From Aldehydirespirator sp965116965 (lineage in GTDB: Bacteria; Actinomycetota; Acidimicrobiia; Acidimicrobiales; Aldehydirespiratoraceae), in NCBI GenBank assembly GCA_965116965.1, contig OZ220743.1, positions 992,001-1,056,000 on the forward strand: DNA of 64,000 nt, in the 5' to 3' direction. The translations under genes and the position numbers were made by a program. Below are positions 16,925 through 25,005 of this stretch, piece by piece. The notes beneath the pieces were generated by a model. The model was not told the DNA's origin and ran no database searches. It was given only the letters and a program-made list of their open reading frames with translations. Positions within the stretch are counted from its first letter, which is position 1. Each line of letters begins with the position of its first letter.

Positions 16925-17714
16925 GAGCGCCGCGACGGGCGCCGTGAAGGTGGCCGCCGACGGACCGGTGCTCGAGGTGACCCTCGACCGCGGCAAGGCC
17001 AACGCCATCGACGCAGCCACCGGCCGGAAGCTGAGCCGGGTGTTCGCGGCCTTCCGCGACGACGGAGACCTGCGGGTCGCGATACTCACGGGCGCAGGCG
17101 ACCGGTTCTTCTGCGCCGGCTGGGACCTCAACGCCGCAGCCGGCGGCGAGGAGTTCGAGGCCGACTACGGCGAGGGCGGCTTCGGGGGCTTCGGCGAGCT
17201 GCCCGGCCTGCTCAAGCCGGTGATCGCCGCGGTCAACGGCATGGCGGTCGGCGGGGGATTCGAGATCGCGCTGGCCGCCGACCTCGTGGTGGCCGCCGAG
17301 CACGCTCGCTTCTGGCTGCCGGAGGCCTCGCTCGGGATCGTGCCCGATGCCGCCTCGGTGCGCCTGCCCCGGATGCTCCCGCCCGCGGTGGCCAACGAGG
17401 TCCTCTACGCCGGCCGCCGCCTCGACGCGGCTGAGGCTCACCGCTGGGGGCTGGTCAATGCGGTCGTAGGCGCTGACGATCTCATGGCCGAGGCCCGCGC
17501 TCTGGCCGCCCGGATCGTAGAGGCAGCACCGCTGTCGGTGGCCGCCATCCACCAGATCCGCGACCGCACGGTCAATCTCCCGTTGCCGGAAGCGTTCAGG
17601 CTGCTCCGATCGGGAGGTCTCACGGCCTACGAGGCGATGCTCGCCTCGGATGACGCAGCCGAGGGCCCGAAGGCCTTCACCGAGGCCCGCACGCCGCGCT
17701 GGACGGGCTGCTAG
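16917..17714 (+). CDS. caiD: Crotonobetainyl-CoA hydratase / carnitinyl-CoA dehydratase-like enoyl-CoA hydratase
   Basis: The 265-residue crotonase closely resembles remembered E. coli CaiD along its whole length: LDRGKANAIDA, FRDDGDLRVAILTGAGDRFF, CAGWDLNAAA, LKPVIAAVNGMAVGGGFE and LPEASLGIVPD, with the oxyanion-hole glycines and the acidic residue region in place. It interconverts carnitinyl-CoA and crotonobetainyl-CoA. The ATG overlaps the last eight bases of the synthetase gene, so the two are coupled. The symbol is assigned from sequence resemblance plus context; another enoyl-CoA substrate remains possible. Confidence 0.82.
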   Translation: MAESAATGAVKVAADGPVLEVTLDRGKANAIDAATGRKLSRVFAAFRDDGDLRVAILTGAGDRFFCAGWDLNAAAGGEEFEADYGEGGFGGFGELPGLLKPVIAAVNGMAVGGGFEIALAADLVVAAEHARFWLPEASLGIVPDAASVRLPRMLPPAVANEVLYAGRRLDAAEAHRWGLVNAVVGADDLMAEARALAARIVEAAPLSVAAIHQIRDRTVNLPLPEAFRLLRSGGLTAYEAMLASDDAAEGPKAFTEARTPRWTGC

Positions 17715-17735
17715 CTCCCAGCCTGGATACCTGCG

Positions 17736-17782
17736 TTCTTGATGTAGTTGACCGCACCAGAGCGGCACAACTACATCAAGAA
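17736..17782 (+). terminator. Long hairpin between convergent operons (bidirectional terminator)
   Basis: A perfect 15-bp inverted repeat TTCTTGATGTAGTTG / CAACTACATCAAGAA (17736-17750, 17768-17782) encloses a 17-nt loop that itself holds CCGC/GCGG. It begins 21 bp after caiD and ends 11 bp before the stop of the permease on the other strand, the position expected of a shared terminator. Confidence 0.85.
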
Positions 17783-17793
17783 ACGGCTAGGTC

Positions 17794-19920
17794 CTAGGGG
17801 CCGCCCTCTACCGGGGTGAACCGGCGGGTCCAGGCTTGGAGCAGGCGGTCGAGCAGCATCGCCAGCAGCACGATGGCCAGACCGGCCACGAAACCGGACC
17901 CCACCGAGTCGGTGCGTCTCAGGCCCTTCACCGTCTCGAGGCCCAGGCCGCCGCCGCCCACGAGGCCCGCGATCACCACCATGGCCAGCACCAGCATCAC
18001 CGTCTGGTTGATGCCGGCCATGATGCTCGGCGCGGCCAGCGGCAGTTGAACCTTGCGCAGCGTCTGGCCCCGGGTGGCGCCGAAGGCCCTCGACGCCTCG
18101 GTGGCCTCGCCCTCGACCTGCCGGATCCCCAGATTGGTGAGCCTTGTGGCGGCCGGCAGGGCGTAGAGCACCGAGGCGATGATCCCCGGGATACGCCCCA
18201 CGTTGAACATGATGATGACCGGCACCAGCAGGACGAAGCTGGGGATGGTCTGGAGGAAGTCGAGCACCGGCTTGAGCATCCGCTCGAAACGGTCGCTCCG
18301 GGAGGCGAGCACGCCGAGGGGAATGCCGCACAGGATCGCCATGACCACCGCCACGATCACCTGGGCGAAGGTGTCCATGGACAGCGTCCACATCCCGAGG
18401 AACCCCAGGCCGGCCACGCAGGCGGTGCAGAACGCGGCCAGGGCCGCGCCGCCCAGCCTCCACCCGGCCAACGCGACCGCCAGCACGACCACCGGCCAGG
18501 CCAGGTCGGCGCTGAACAGCTCGCGCAGCGGCGTGACCGCGTAGATGGTGACCGAGTCGCTGAACCAACCGGTCCCGAACCAGGTTCCGCCGATCTCGTA
18601 GAGGTTGTCCCGGACCCAGTCCACCAGCCAGTCGATGGCCGGCGCGAACGAGAACGAGATGGCCGAGGGGAACCCGGGCCGCCCACCGACGGCGCTGACG
18701 AAGGTGACCACCACGAGAGCGAGGAGTCCGAGCACCCGGCGGGGGTGCCGGGTCAGTGAGGCCAGGCCCGGGGCGTCACGCATGGGAGCTGCCAGCGCAG
18801 CGCCCACCCTGCACAGGACTCGATCGGCGGAGGAGAGGGCGTTCTCCATCCTCCGCACGAACCCCACACGCTCCAGCGAGTCGGGCATCAGGCGGAGCCG
18901 GCGGCGCCGGGCGCCCAAGCCGGCCGCGCCGTGGGTGATGCGGTCCATGAGCATGGCCAGAACGACGATGGCCAGCCCGGCCTCCAGCGCCCGCCCGACA
19001 AAGAGCCGCCTGAGGGACTCCAGCACCACCTGGCCCAACCCTCCGGCACCGATGAGAGCGGCGATCACCACAATGCTCAGCGCCATCATGATCGTCTGGT
19101 TGATACCGGTGAGCACGCTGGGGAGGGCCAACGGGAACTGCACCTTGCGCAGGGTCTGGCGGGGGGTGGCGCCGAACATCTCGGACGCCTCCACGGTGGC
19201 CGCCGGCACGTTCCGTATGCCAAGGTCGGTAAGCCTGATCACCGGCGGAAGGGCGTAGATCACGGTCGCGATGATGGCCGGAACCCGGGCCACTCCGAAC
19301 AGGAGCACCACGGGGATCAGGTACACGAAGGCCGGCAAGGTCTGCATGACGTCGAGAACCGGCCGAACCGACTGCCGAACCCGGTCATAGCGGGCCGATG
19401 CGATCCCGACCGGAACACCGATGGCGACCGAGATGCCGACGGCAATGATCATCAGCGCCACCGTCTGGAGGCTCTCCTCCCACAGGCCGATGGCGCCGAA
19501 GTACATGACTCCGAGCGCCGCGAGCAGCCCGGCCCTCATGCTGAGTGCGGACGTTGCCACCATGGCCACCGCGGCCGTCACCACGTACCACGGCAACCAC
19601 AGCAAGAAGCGCTCGACGGTCCGCAGCCCCCAGTCGATCGAGTCGCTGATCGGGTTGAAGATGAAGGAGAAGCTCCAGTGGGTGGTCTGGTTGTTGATGA
19701 TCCAGCGGCGGGCGTCGTCAATCCAGTCGGCCAGACCGATGGCCCACGACTCGGGGAACCCGCCCACCGCGCCGAGTGCCAGTTGGGCGGCGACCACGAT
19801 GGCCACGCCCAGCACGAGTTCGCTGACCGAGCGGGTCCGCCGGCGCCGGTCCAGCGCCAACCGGGCCTCGACCGCTTCCGCGGTCTTTGGCGGTCTGGTC
19901 GCCGGGGCCGTAGCTGTCAC
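17794..19920 (-). CDS. opuAB: Tandem-duplicated permease of a quaternary-amine ABC transporter
   Basis: The 708-residue protein is two OpuAB/ProW-like permeases in one chain. Each half has a membrane domain ending in an EAA loop: FGATPRQTLRKVQFPLALPS (about residues 249-268) and FGATRGQTLRKVQLPLAAPS (about 595-614), each followed by GINQT and a conserved IGAGGLG/VGGGGLG turn. A normal transporter uses two copies of one permease; here both are covalently linked. It imports glycine betaine, carnitine or related compounds. The stop of the ATPase gene is 6 bp upstream, so the two are cotranscribed. GTG 19920 is the start. Confidence 0.9.
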   Translation of the reverse strand: MTATAPATRPPKTAEAVEARLALDRRRRTRSVSELVLGVAIVVAAQLALGAVGGFPESWAIGLADWIDDARRWIINNQTTHWSFSFIFNPISDSIDWGLRTVERFLLWLPWYVVTAAVAMVATSALSMRAGLLAALGVMYFGAIGLWEESLQTVALMIIAVGISVAIGVPVGIASARYDRVRQSVRPVLDVMQTLPAFVYLIPVVLLFGVARVPAIIATVIYALPPVIRLTDLGIRNVPAATVEASEMFGATPRQTLRKVQFPLALPSVLTGINQTIMMALSIVVIAALIGAGGLGQVVLESLRRLFVGRALEAGLAIVVLAMLMDRITHGAAGLGARRRRLRLMPDSLERVGFVRRMENALSSADRVLCRVGAALAAPMRDAPGLASLTRHPRRVLGLLALVVVTFVSAVGGRPGFPSAISFSFAPAIDWLVDWVRDNLYEIGGTWFGTGWFSDSVTIYAVTPLRELFSADLAWPVVVLAVALAGWRLGGAALAAFCTACVAGLGFLGMWTLSMDTFAQVIVAVVMAILCGIPLGVLASRSDRFERMLKPVLDFLQTIPSFVLLVPVIIMFNVGRIPGIIASVLYALPAATRLTNLGIRQVEGEATEASRAFGATRGQTLRKVQLPLAAPSIMAGINQTVMLVLAMVVIAGLVGGGGLGLETVKGLRRTDSVGSGFVAGLAIVLLAMLLDRLLQAWTRRFTPVEGGP

Positions 19921-19926
19921 GGGCGT

Positions 19927-20988
19927 TCAGCGGCTCGCGGCTCGAGCCGCGCTGGCGCGGGAACTCTCGCCCAGCAGGTCCGCCACTCGCGCCCGGTCGA
20001 CCGTTCCGACCAAGTTGCCCTGATCGTCGACCACGCCCAGTGCCTCGGAGGTGGCCAGCAGCCGGGGAAGGATGTCCTCGAGCACCGCATCGAGGCCGAC
20101 GGGCTCGCCCGGCGGGGCCTCGCCGTCCAGGGGCTGCATCACCGAGCCCACGGTGATCACCTTGGTCTTGGGGGCGTCCTCGGCGAACTCGCGCACATAG
20201 TCGTCGGCGGGCGCCGACACGATCTCCTCGGGCGTGCCCACCTGGACGAACTCGCCGTCCTTCATGATGGCGATGCGGTCTCCGAGCTTCAGCGCCTCAT
20301 GGAAGTCGTGGGTGATGAACACCAGCGTCCGGCGCATCCTGGCCTGAAGGGACAGCAGCTCGTCCTGCATGTCGCGGCGGATCAGCGGGTCGAGCGCCGA
20401 GAACGGCTCGTCGAAGAACAGGATCTCCGGTTCCACGCACAGGGCCCGGGCCAGCCCCACCCGCTGCTGCATCCCGCCGGAGAGCTGCTGGGGGAAGTGG
20501 TCGGCCCAGTCGCTCAGACCGACTACCGAGAGGACCTCCAGTGCCCGCTCGTACCGGTCCGACTTGGCTGCTCCTTGAATCTCGAGGCCGAACGCGACGT
20601 TGTCGATCACCTTGCGGTGGGGGAACAGCCCGAAGTGCTGGAACACCATGGACAGGCGCTGCCGCCGCAGCTCCCGCAACTCCTGGTCGTCCAGGTCGCC
20701 GATGGGGGTGCCGTCGATCTTGACGGTCCCACTGGTCGGCTCGACCAGCCGCGACAGGCACCGGATCAGGGTCGACTTCCCCGAACCGGAGAGACCCATG
20801 ACCACGAAGGTCTCGCCCCGCTCCACCGAGAACGTCGCGTCCCGCACGGCCACCAGGCAACCGGTCTGGTCGAGAACCCGCTGCCGGTCGCTGCCGTCGG
20901 CGAGCAGGCTGCGGGCAGCCGCCAGGTTGTCGCCGAAAACCTTGGTGATCTCGTGGCACTCCAAGGGCGTCTGCTCGGTGGTCACCAT
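19927..20988 (-). CDS. opuAA: Glycine betaine/carnitine ABC transporter ATP-binding protein with CBS domain
   Basis: The 353-residue ATPase has Walker A GLSGSGKS (about residues 63-70), Q-loop FQHFGLFPHRKV, signature LSGGMQQRVGLARAL (about 150-164), Walker B ILFFDEPFSALD and H-loop ITHDFHEA, followed by a C-terminal CBS-like regulatory domain (about 260-345), the OpuAA/ProV architecture that senses ionic strength. ATG 20988 (MVTTEQTPLECHEITKVFG) starts the homologous part; the longer frame upstream runs into the divergent promoter. It is transcribed divergently from the binding-protein gene. Confidence 0.92.
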   Translation of the reverse strand: MVTTEQTPLECHEITKVFGDNLAAARSLLADGSDRQRVLDQTGCLVAVRDATFSVERGETFVVMGLSGSGKSTLIRCLSRLVEPTSGTVKIDGTPIGDLDDQELRELRRQRLSMVFQHFGLFPHRKVIDNVAFGLEIQGAAKSDRYERALEVLSVVGLSDWADHFPQQLSGGMQQRVGLARALCVEPEILFFDEPFSALDPLIRRDMQDELLSLQARMRRTLVFITHDFHEALKLGDRIAIMKDGEFVQVGTPEEIVSAPADDYVREFAEDAPKTKVITVGSVMQPLDGEAPPGEPVGLDAVLEDILPRLLATSEALGVVDDQGNLVGTVDRARVADLLGESSRASAARAASR

Positions 20989-21019
20989 CGGGCCAATGTA
21001 GTGGCCGCGAACGGCGCCC

Positions 21020-21048
21020 TTCACACGGCCTAGGGGCAGTGCTATAAA
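21020..21048 (+). promoter_or_regulatory. Sigma70-like promoter of the binding-protein gene
   Basis: TTCACA (21020-21025) and TATAAA (21043-21048) are spaced 17 bp, ideal for a housekeeping promoter. The start of transcription would be near 21055, giving a leader of about 53 nt before ATG 21108 with a GGAGGGA ribosome binding site. A promoter for the opposite operon should also lie between 20989 and 21020. Confidence 0.65.
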
Positions 21049-21107
21049 TGTCGTCCTCAAGACGGCCGCGTTGGAGCGGCTACTACACGCAACTGGAGGG
21101 ATCCGCA

Positions 21108-22211
21108 ATGACCAGATCGCTATGGAAGCTGGCTGCCGTGCTGGCCGTGTTCGGCCTGCTGGCTGCAGCCTGCGGCGAGGACGACGCCGAGGACACGAGC
21201 GCGGCCGACGCGGCCGACGCCGCCGCGGCTGCCGCGGAGGCCGCCGCCCAGGCTGAGGCTGCCGCGGAGGCGGCCGCCCAGGCTGAGGCTGCCGCGGAGG
21301 ACGCCGCCGCCCAGGCTGAGGCTGAGGCCGCCTTGATGGCCGCCGAGGAGGAGATGGCCGGACCCGATCTGGGCGAGATCACCACCATCCAGCTGATCGC
21401 CAACCCGTGGAACGGCTCGGCTGCCAACATCCAGGTCGCCGCGCAGCTCCTCGAGCACATCGGCTACGACGTGGAGATCACCGACCTCGACGAGAACGCC
21501 CAGTGGGTGGCCATCAACACCGGCGACTTGCATGCGTCGCTCGAGGTCTGGCCCTCGGGTCACGCCCAGAACCGGGCCGAATTCATCGACAACCCCGACG
21601 GCAACGTCGTGGACGCCGGTCTGCTCGGTCCCGTCGGCCAGATCGGCTGGTACCTGCCCGCCTACATGATCGACGAGAACCCTGCGCTGGCCAGCGCGGA
21701 AGGGTTCACCGATCCCGCCCTGGCCGCCTTGTTCGCCACCGCAGAGACGGGCGACGCCGGGCAGATCCTGCACGGCGATCCGAGCTGGGTGTCCTTCGAG
21801 CAGGACCTCATCGACGACTTCGGGCTGCACCTCGAACTCGTGTACGCCGGCTCCGAGGAGGCGCTGCTGGCCTCCTTCGATGCGGCCTTCGCCCGCGAGG
21901 ATGCAGTGCTGGCGTACTTCTGGACACCGCATGTGGCGTTCAGCAGCTTCGATCTCGTCGAGCTGGAGCTCCCACTGGATCCTGACGGGAACAAGTACTA
22001 CCCGCCGGACAATCTGTTCAAGATCGTCTGGGCAGGACTTGAGGACGGCGCTCCCGCCGCCTGGGAGTTCCTGCACAACTTCAACTACAGCACCGCCGAC
22101 CAAGTGTCGATGCTGGGTGCGATCGACAACGACGGCAAGAGCGTCGAAGAGGCCGCGGCGGACTGGATCGCCGCCAACGAGGCCACCTGGAGCGCCTGGA
22201 TCCCGTCCTAG
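21108..22211 (+). CDS. opuAC: Substrate-binding lipoprotein of the quaternary-amine transporter
   Basis: The 367-residue precursor has a signal peptide with lipobox LAAAC (Cys about residue 22). Then comes an unusual linker of about 65 residues made almost only of Ala, Glu, Asp and Gln, with a repeated AEAAAQAEAAAE pattern that should form a long helix or coiled coil. From about residue 87 it is an OpuAC-type periplasmic binding fold with ENAQWVAINTGDLHASLEVW and Trp/Tyr-rich segments such as IGWYLPAYM suited to an aromatic cage for a trimethylammonium group. It delivers substrate to the double permease. Its TAG stop lies within the CTAG flank of a miniature element. Confidence 0.9.
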   Translation: MTRSLWKLAAVLAVFGLLAAACGEDDAEDTSAADAADAAAAAAEAAAQAEAAAEAAAQAEAAAEDAAAQAEAEAALMAAEEEMAGPDLGEITTIQLIANPWNGSAANIQVAAQLLEHIGYDVEITDLDENAQWVAINTGDLHASLEVWPSGHAQNRAEFIDNPDGNVVDAGLLGPVGQIGWYLPAYMIDENPALASAEGFTDPALAALFATAETGDAGQILHGDPSWVSFEQDLIDDFGLHLELVYAGSEEALLASFDAAFAREDAVLAYFWTPHVAFSSFDLVELELPLDPDGNKYYPPDNLFKIVWAGLEDGAPAAWEFLHNFNYSTADQVSMLGAIDNDGKSVEEAAADWIAANEATWSAWIPS

Positions 22212-22308
22212 TGGTCCGTCGCTGAAATGATCGGGGCGTCCGGAGCGCTCTCAAGCAGGGTCTCGGTCCTGCTGCGCTGCCCTAGCCATTTCGACGACAC
22301 AGCACTAG
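22208..22308 (-). mobile_element. CTAG-flanked 101-bp miniature element, copy 2
   Basis: This is a reverse-orientation copy between CTAG 22208-22211 and CTAG 22305-22308. It is nearly identical to the other three copies. The left CTAG contains the stop codon of the transporter lipoprotein, which insertion leaves intact, and the element now separates the gene from its terminator. Confidence 0.85.
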
Positions 22309-22360
22309 CGCAGCGTTCAGCGGGCTAGTAGGGCCGGGGCTCGTTCCCAGGCTCAAGAGG

Positions 22361-22386
22361 GGGACCGGGGTTCTCGCCCCGGTCCC
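22361..22386 (+). terminator. GC-rich hairpin terminator between convergent genes
   Basis: GGGACCGGGG (22361-22370) and CCCCGGTCCC (22377-22386) form a perfect 10-bp stem with a TTCTCG loop. It lies between the end of the transporter lipoprotein gene and the end of the creatininase-family gene on the other strand. Confidence 0.8.
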
Positions 22387-22410
22387 TCCCGCGTCCGGCC
22401 GGCGCGAGTC

Positions 22411-23202
22411 CTAATAGGTGGTGCGGCCGAAGTCGAAGGCGGCGATCTCGGCCATCTGCTCACCGAGCAGGGCGACCGCGGTCTCGAACAGCAGCTTGCC
22501 CTCCTCGGCGTTGGCCCCGGTCGGGTCGCCGATGTGGCCATCCGGCCCGAAGTCGTTCGACAGCCATCCGAACGACGCCAGACCCCCGAAGCGCACATGC
22601 CGGTTCTGGGCCAGGCCCTCGGGAACGGCCCGGTCGGCCTTCTCCAGGTGCACCAGGTGGGGCCTCAGGTGCATGAACACCGACGTCTCGCGGTGCCCTC
22701 CGTGGATCCCCATGCCCATCTCCGCCTCGGGGGACGTGCCGCCGTGGTCGGCGGGCACGAAAGGGTGCACGAGGAAGGTCATCAGCCCGTGCTGCAAGCG
22801 GATCTCGCGGCAAGCCACGTTGAGCAGGGCCGAGTTGCCGCCGTGGCCGTTGAGGAACACGAGGCGGCGGGCCGCGGTGGTGGCGATGCTGCGGCCGATG
22901 TCGCGCAGCACCGCCAGCAGTGTCTCCGCCGACAGCCACAGAGTTCCGGGCGACCAGGCGTGCTCGTTGGACTTCGACACCGACAGCGTGGGCAGCAGCC
23001 ACAGGTCGTGGTCGTCGCCGTGCTCGGCGACCAGCGCGGCGGCAGACTCATGGGCGATCACGTGGTCGACGGACAACGGCAGGTGCGGGCCGTGCTGCTC
23101 CACCGCGCCGATCGGCTGCACGATCACCGACGACGAGGTGATCCGTTCGTTGATCTCCGGACCGCTGAGATCCTCGAGATGGCGGCTGCGGGCGTCAGCC
23201 AT
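22411..23202 (-). CDS. Creatininase family amidohydrolase
   Basis: The 263-residue protein has PIGAVEQHGPHLPLSVDHVI (about residues 29-48), with metal-binding Glu and His, then LNGHGGNSALLN (about 115-126) and GIHGGHRETSVFM, all hallmarks of the creatininase fold. Members hydrolyse creatinine or cyclic amides, or act in cofactor maturation (for example mycofactocin). A position downstream of a quaternary-amine uptake gene makes a nitrogen-rich osmolyte substrate conceivable but unproven. ATG 23202 is chosen; GTG 23211 is an in-frame alternative. Confidence 0.88.
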   Translation of the reverse strand: MADARSRHLEDLSGPEINERITSSSVIVQPIGAVEQHGPHLPLSVDHVIAHESAAALVAEHGDDHDLWLLPTLSVSKSNEHAWSPGTLWLSAETLLAVLRDIGRSIATTAARRLVFLNGHGGNSALLNVACREIRLQHGLMTFLVHPFVPADHGGTSPEAEMGMGIHGGHRETSVFMHLRPHLVHLEKADRAVPEGLAQNRHVRFGGLASFGWLSNDFGPDGHIGDPTGANAEEGKLLFETAVALLGEQMAEIAAFDFGRTTY

Positions 23203-23262
23203 GGACGCCACGGTATCGGTTCGCCCGCCATGGATGGAACCGGCACGGGCCGGATGCCGGGC

Positions 23263-24765
23263 CTACCCCTCTCCGAGCGCGTCACCGGGCGGGCTCCAGA
23301 AGGACACGTCCGACGTTCCGAGGCTGGCCAGGGCACCCGCGCCGTCGAGACGGGCCACCGCGGTGACGCCGCCCTCGGCGGTGTTGGCGCCGAAGGTGAT
23401 GGCGTCGCTGTCGGGCGACCACAGGCGCGGCGTCTCGACGTACTGGTCCGCGAAGCGCAAGTAGTCGCGGAGGAACGTCCCCGTGGGGGCGAACCGGGCC
23501 AGCTCGTAGGACCGCTGCCCGTCCCAGATGTGCCAGGACATTCCGATGCCGCTGGGATCGTCCGCGCTGGTCGCGATCAGCAGCTGGCGACCGTCCGGGC
23601 TCCATTCGAGCCAGTGTCCGATCTTGTCGAGGACGGTGCGGCGCTCGGCCGTGGCGAGGTCCACGATCTGCACGGAACCGGCCGGGATTCCGGTCTCGGA
23701 CACGACTTGTGCCGTCTGCTCGGACTGCGAGGGTGAGTCCGATCCTGAGCGGTCACCGGCGAATCCCGGCCGCTGGGTTGAGGCTGCCGAGATGGCGACG
23801 CGGTCGCCCGAGGGGTGGACGGCCATCGTCGTGTAGAGGCCGGCGGGACCGAGATCGGTGATCTCGCCGGTGTCCGCGCTGCGGCGCAGCAGCTGCGGGC
23901 TGGTGGTGGACCTCCTGTCGAGGAGTTCCTGCTCCCCGGCGCCGGCGGGGGCCTGCCCATAGGAGTCCACGTAGAGAAAGTCCTGAGTCCCCGGCACCCA
24001 GGCCGGAGCCAGGAAATCGATGCCCACCAGGCCGTAGTCGTCGTGATCGCGAGGCGAGTCGACGTCGTTGACGAGCACCAGCCGGTGCCCCGCGTGCAGC
24101 AGCAGCCGGCGGCCGTCGGGTTCCCACGACACGTAGAGGCTCTGGCCTGAGATCCAGACATCCGAGGCCGGCGTGCCCGTCTCGTCCAGTATGAAGGCGG
24201 CGGTGCCGCCCGTCTGGCTCGGTCCCAGCGCAATCAGCCGGGAGCCGTCGTAGCTCCAGGTGTAGAAGAAGTACGGCTGGACGGCAGCCGCGGTCTGGAT
24301 GTTCCCGGTGGCTATGTCGACGACGGCGATTTGGGAGTCACCGCTGGCCGGATTGATGAGGGTCGCCGCCAGACGGCTGCCGTCGCGTGACCATGTCGGC
24401 TGGGTGACGATCTGGTCGCGGCCCAACTCGCCGATGACCTCGCCGCTCGGTCGCATGAGGCGCATGCCGACAGGGCCGGCAGCTGCTATCAGACCGCGGC
24501 CACTGGAGACCCCGTCGGTCGGGTTCTCATCGACCTGGACGGATTCCGATCGCCCCTCGTCGCTCCGGGCCGGTTCTGTGGGCAGGAGGGATTCAGGAGA
24601 GGGTTTCGCCGGACTGATCGTGTCGGCTCGCGGATCCTGCTCGACCTCGGGAGTCCAGTCCTGCGGCGCCGGCTCCGAACTGCGGGTCGGCGCGGTCGAG
24701 CAGGCTGCGGCGACCACCAGAGCGCACGCGGCGGCGCCTGCAAGAAGCTGCGCGGGCAGGTGCAA
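23263..24765 (-). CDS. Lipoprotein with a TolB/WD40-like beta-propeller
   Basis: The 500-residue precursor starts at TTG 24765, with GGAG 8 nt upstream, giving the signal LLAGAAACALVVAAAC with lipobox AAAC (Cys about residue 22). A proline/serine/acid-rich linker follows (about 25-85). After that come repeated propeller blades marked by PTWSRDGSRL, YTWSYDGSRLIAL, VSWEPDGRRLLL, LEWSPDGRQLLI and LWSPDSDAITF. Such surface propellers bind peptides or polysaccharide, or act in cell-envelope complexes; no active site is visible. Upstream in-frame codons only translate the 38-bp repeats, so the shorter start is preferred. Confidence 0.75.
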   Translation of the reverse strand: MHLPAQLLAGAAACALVVAAACSTAPTRSSEPAPQDWTPEVEQDPRADTISPAKPSPESLLPTEPARSDEGRSESVQVDENPTDGVSSGRGLIAAAGPVGMRLMRPSGEVIGELGRDQIVTQPTWSRDGSRLAATLINPASGDSQIAVVDIATGNIQTAAAVQPYFFYTWSYDGSRLIALGPSQTGGTAAFILDETGTPASDVWISGQSLYVSWEPDGRRLLLHAGHRLVLVNDVDSPRDHDDYGLVGIDFLAPAWVPGTQDFLYVDSYGQAPAGAGEQELLDRRSTTSPQLLRRSADTGEITDLGPAGLYTTMAVHPSGDRVAISAASTQRPGFAGDRSGSDSPSQSEQTAQVVSETGIPAGSVQIVDLATAERRTVLDKIGHWLEWSPDGRQLLIATSADDPSGIGMSWHIWDGQRSYELARFAPTGTFLRDYLRFADQYVETPRLWSPDSDAITFGANTAEGGVTAVARLDGAGALASLGTSDVSFWSPPGDALGEG

Positions 24766-24791
24766 GCCCGTCGCTCCGGGGCGGGGTGTTT

Positions 24792-24872
24792 CCCGCTCTT
24801 GTTCGCTTCGCTCACGGGCCGCTCGGGCCTGCCGCCCGCTCCTGTTCGCTTCGCTCACGGGCCGCCCGGGCC
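24792..24872 (+). repeat. Two 38-bp GGGCCGCTCGGGCC-family repeats
   Basis: Copies occupy 24792-24829 and 24835-24872, directly upstream of the lipoprotein gene on the minus strand. The conserved core reads CCCGCTC(T/C)TGTTCGCTTC then GCTCACGGGCCGC(T/C)CGGGCC. The second is followed by CCAGGGGCCTCGCCCGTATG, as at 48.98 kb. The remaining bases to 25005 hold no gene. Confidence 0.85.
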
Positions 24873-25005
24873 CAGGGGCCTCGCCCGTATGGACCGGATT
24901 CGCTCGTGTGCCCGCTCGGCCTGCAACCAAGCACCGGCGGCGTCGCACGCCTAGACCGTAGCCGCCGCTCGCAGTTCTGGTTCCGGGGTCGGGCCGCTCG
25001 GCCTC

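Noticed and set aside
24786..24960. Repeated TTCGCTTCGCTCACGGG-type units as a CRISPR array
   Set aside because: There are only two units per site, spacers are 5 bp, and the same units are dispersed at other loci without cas genes.
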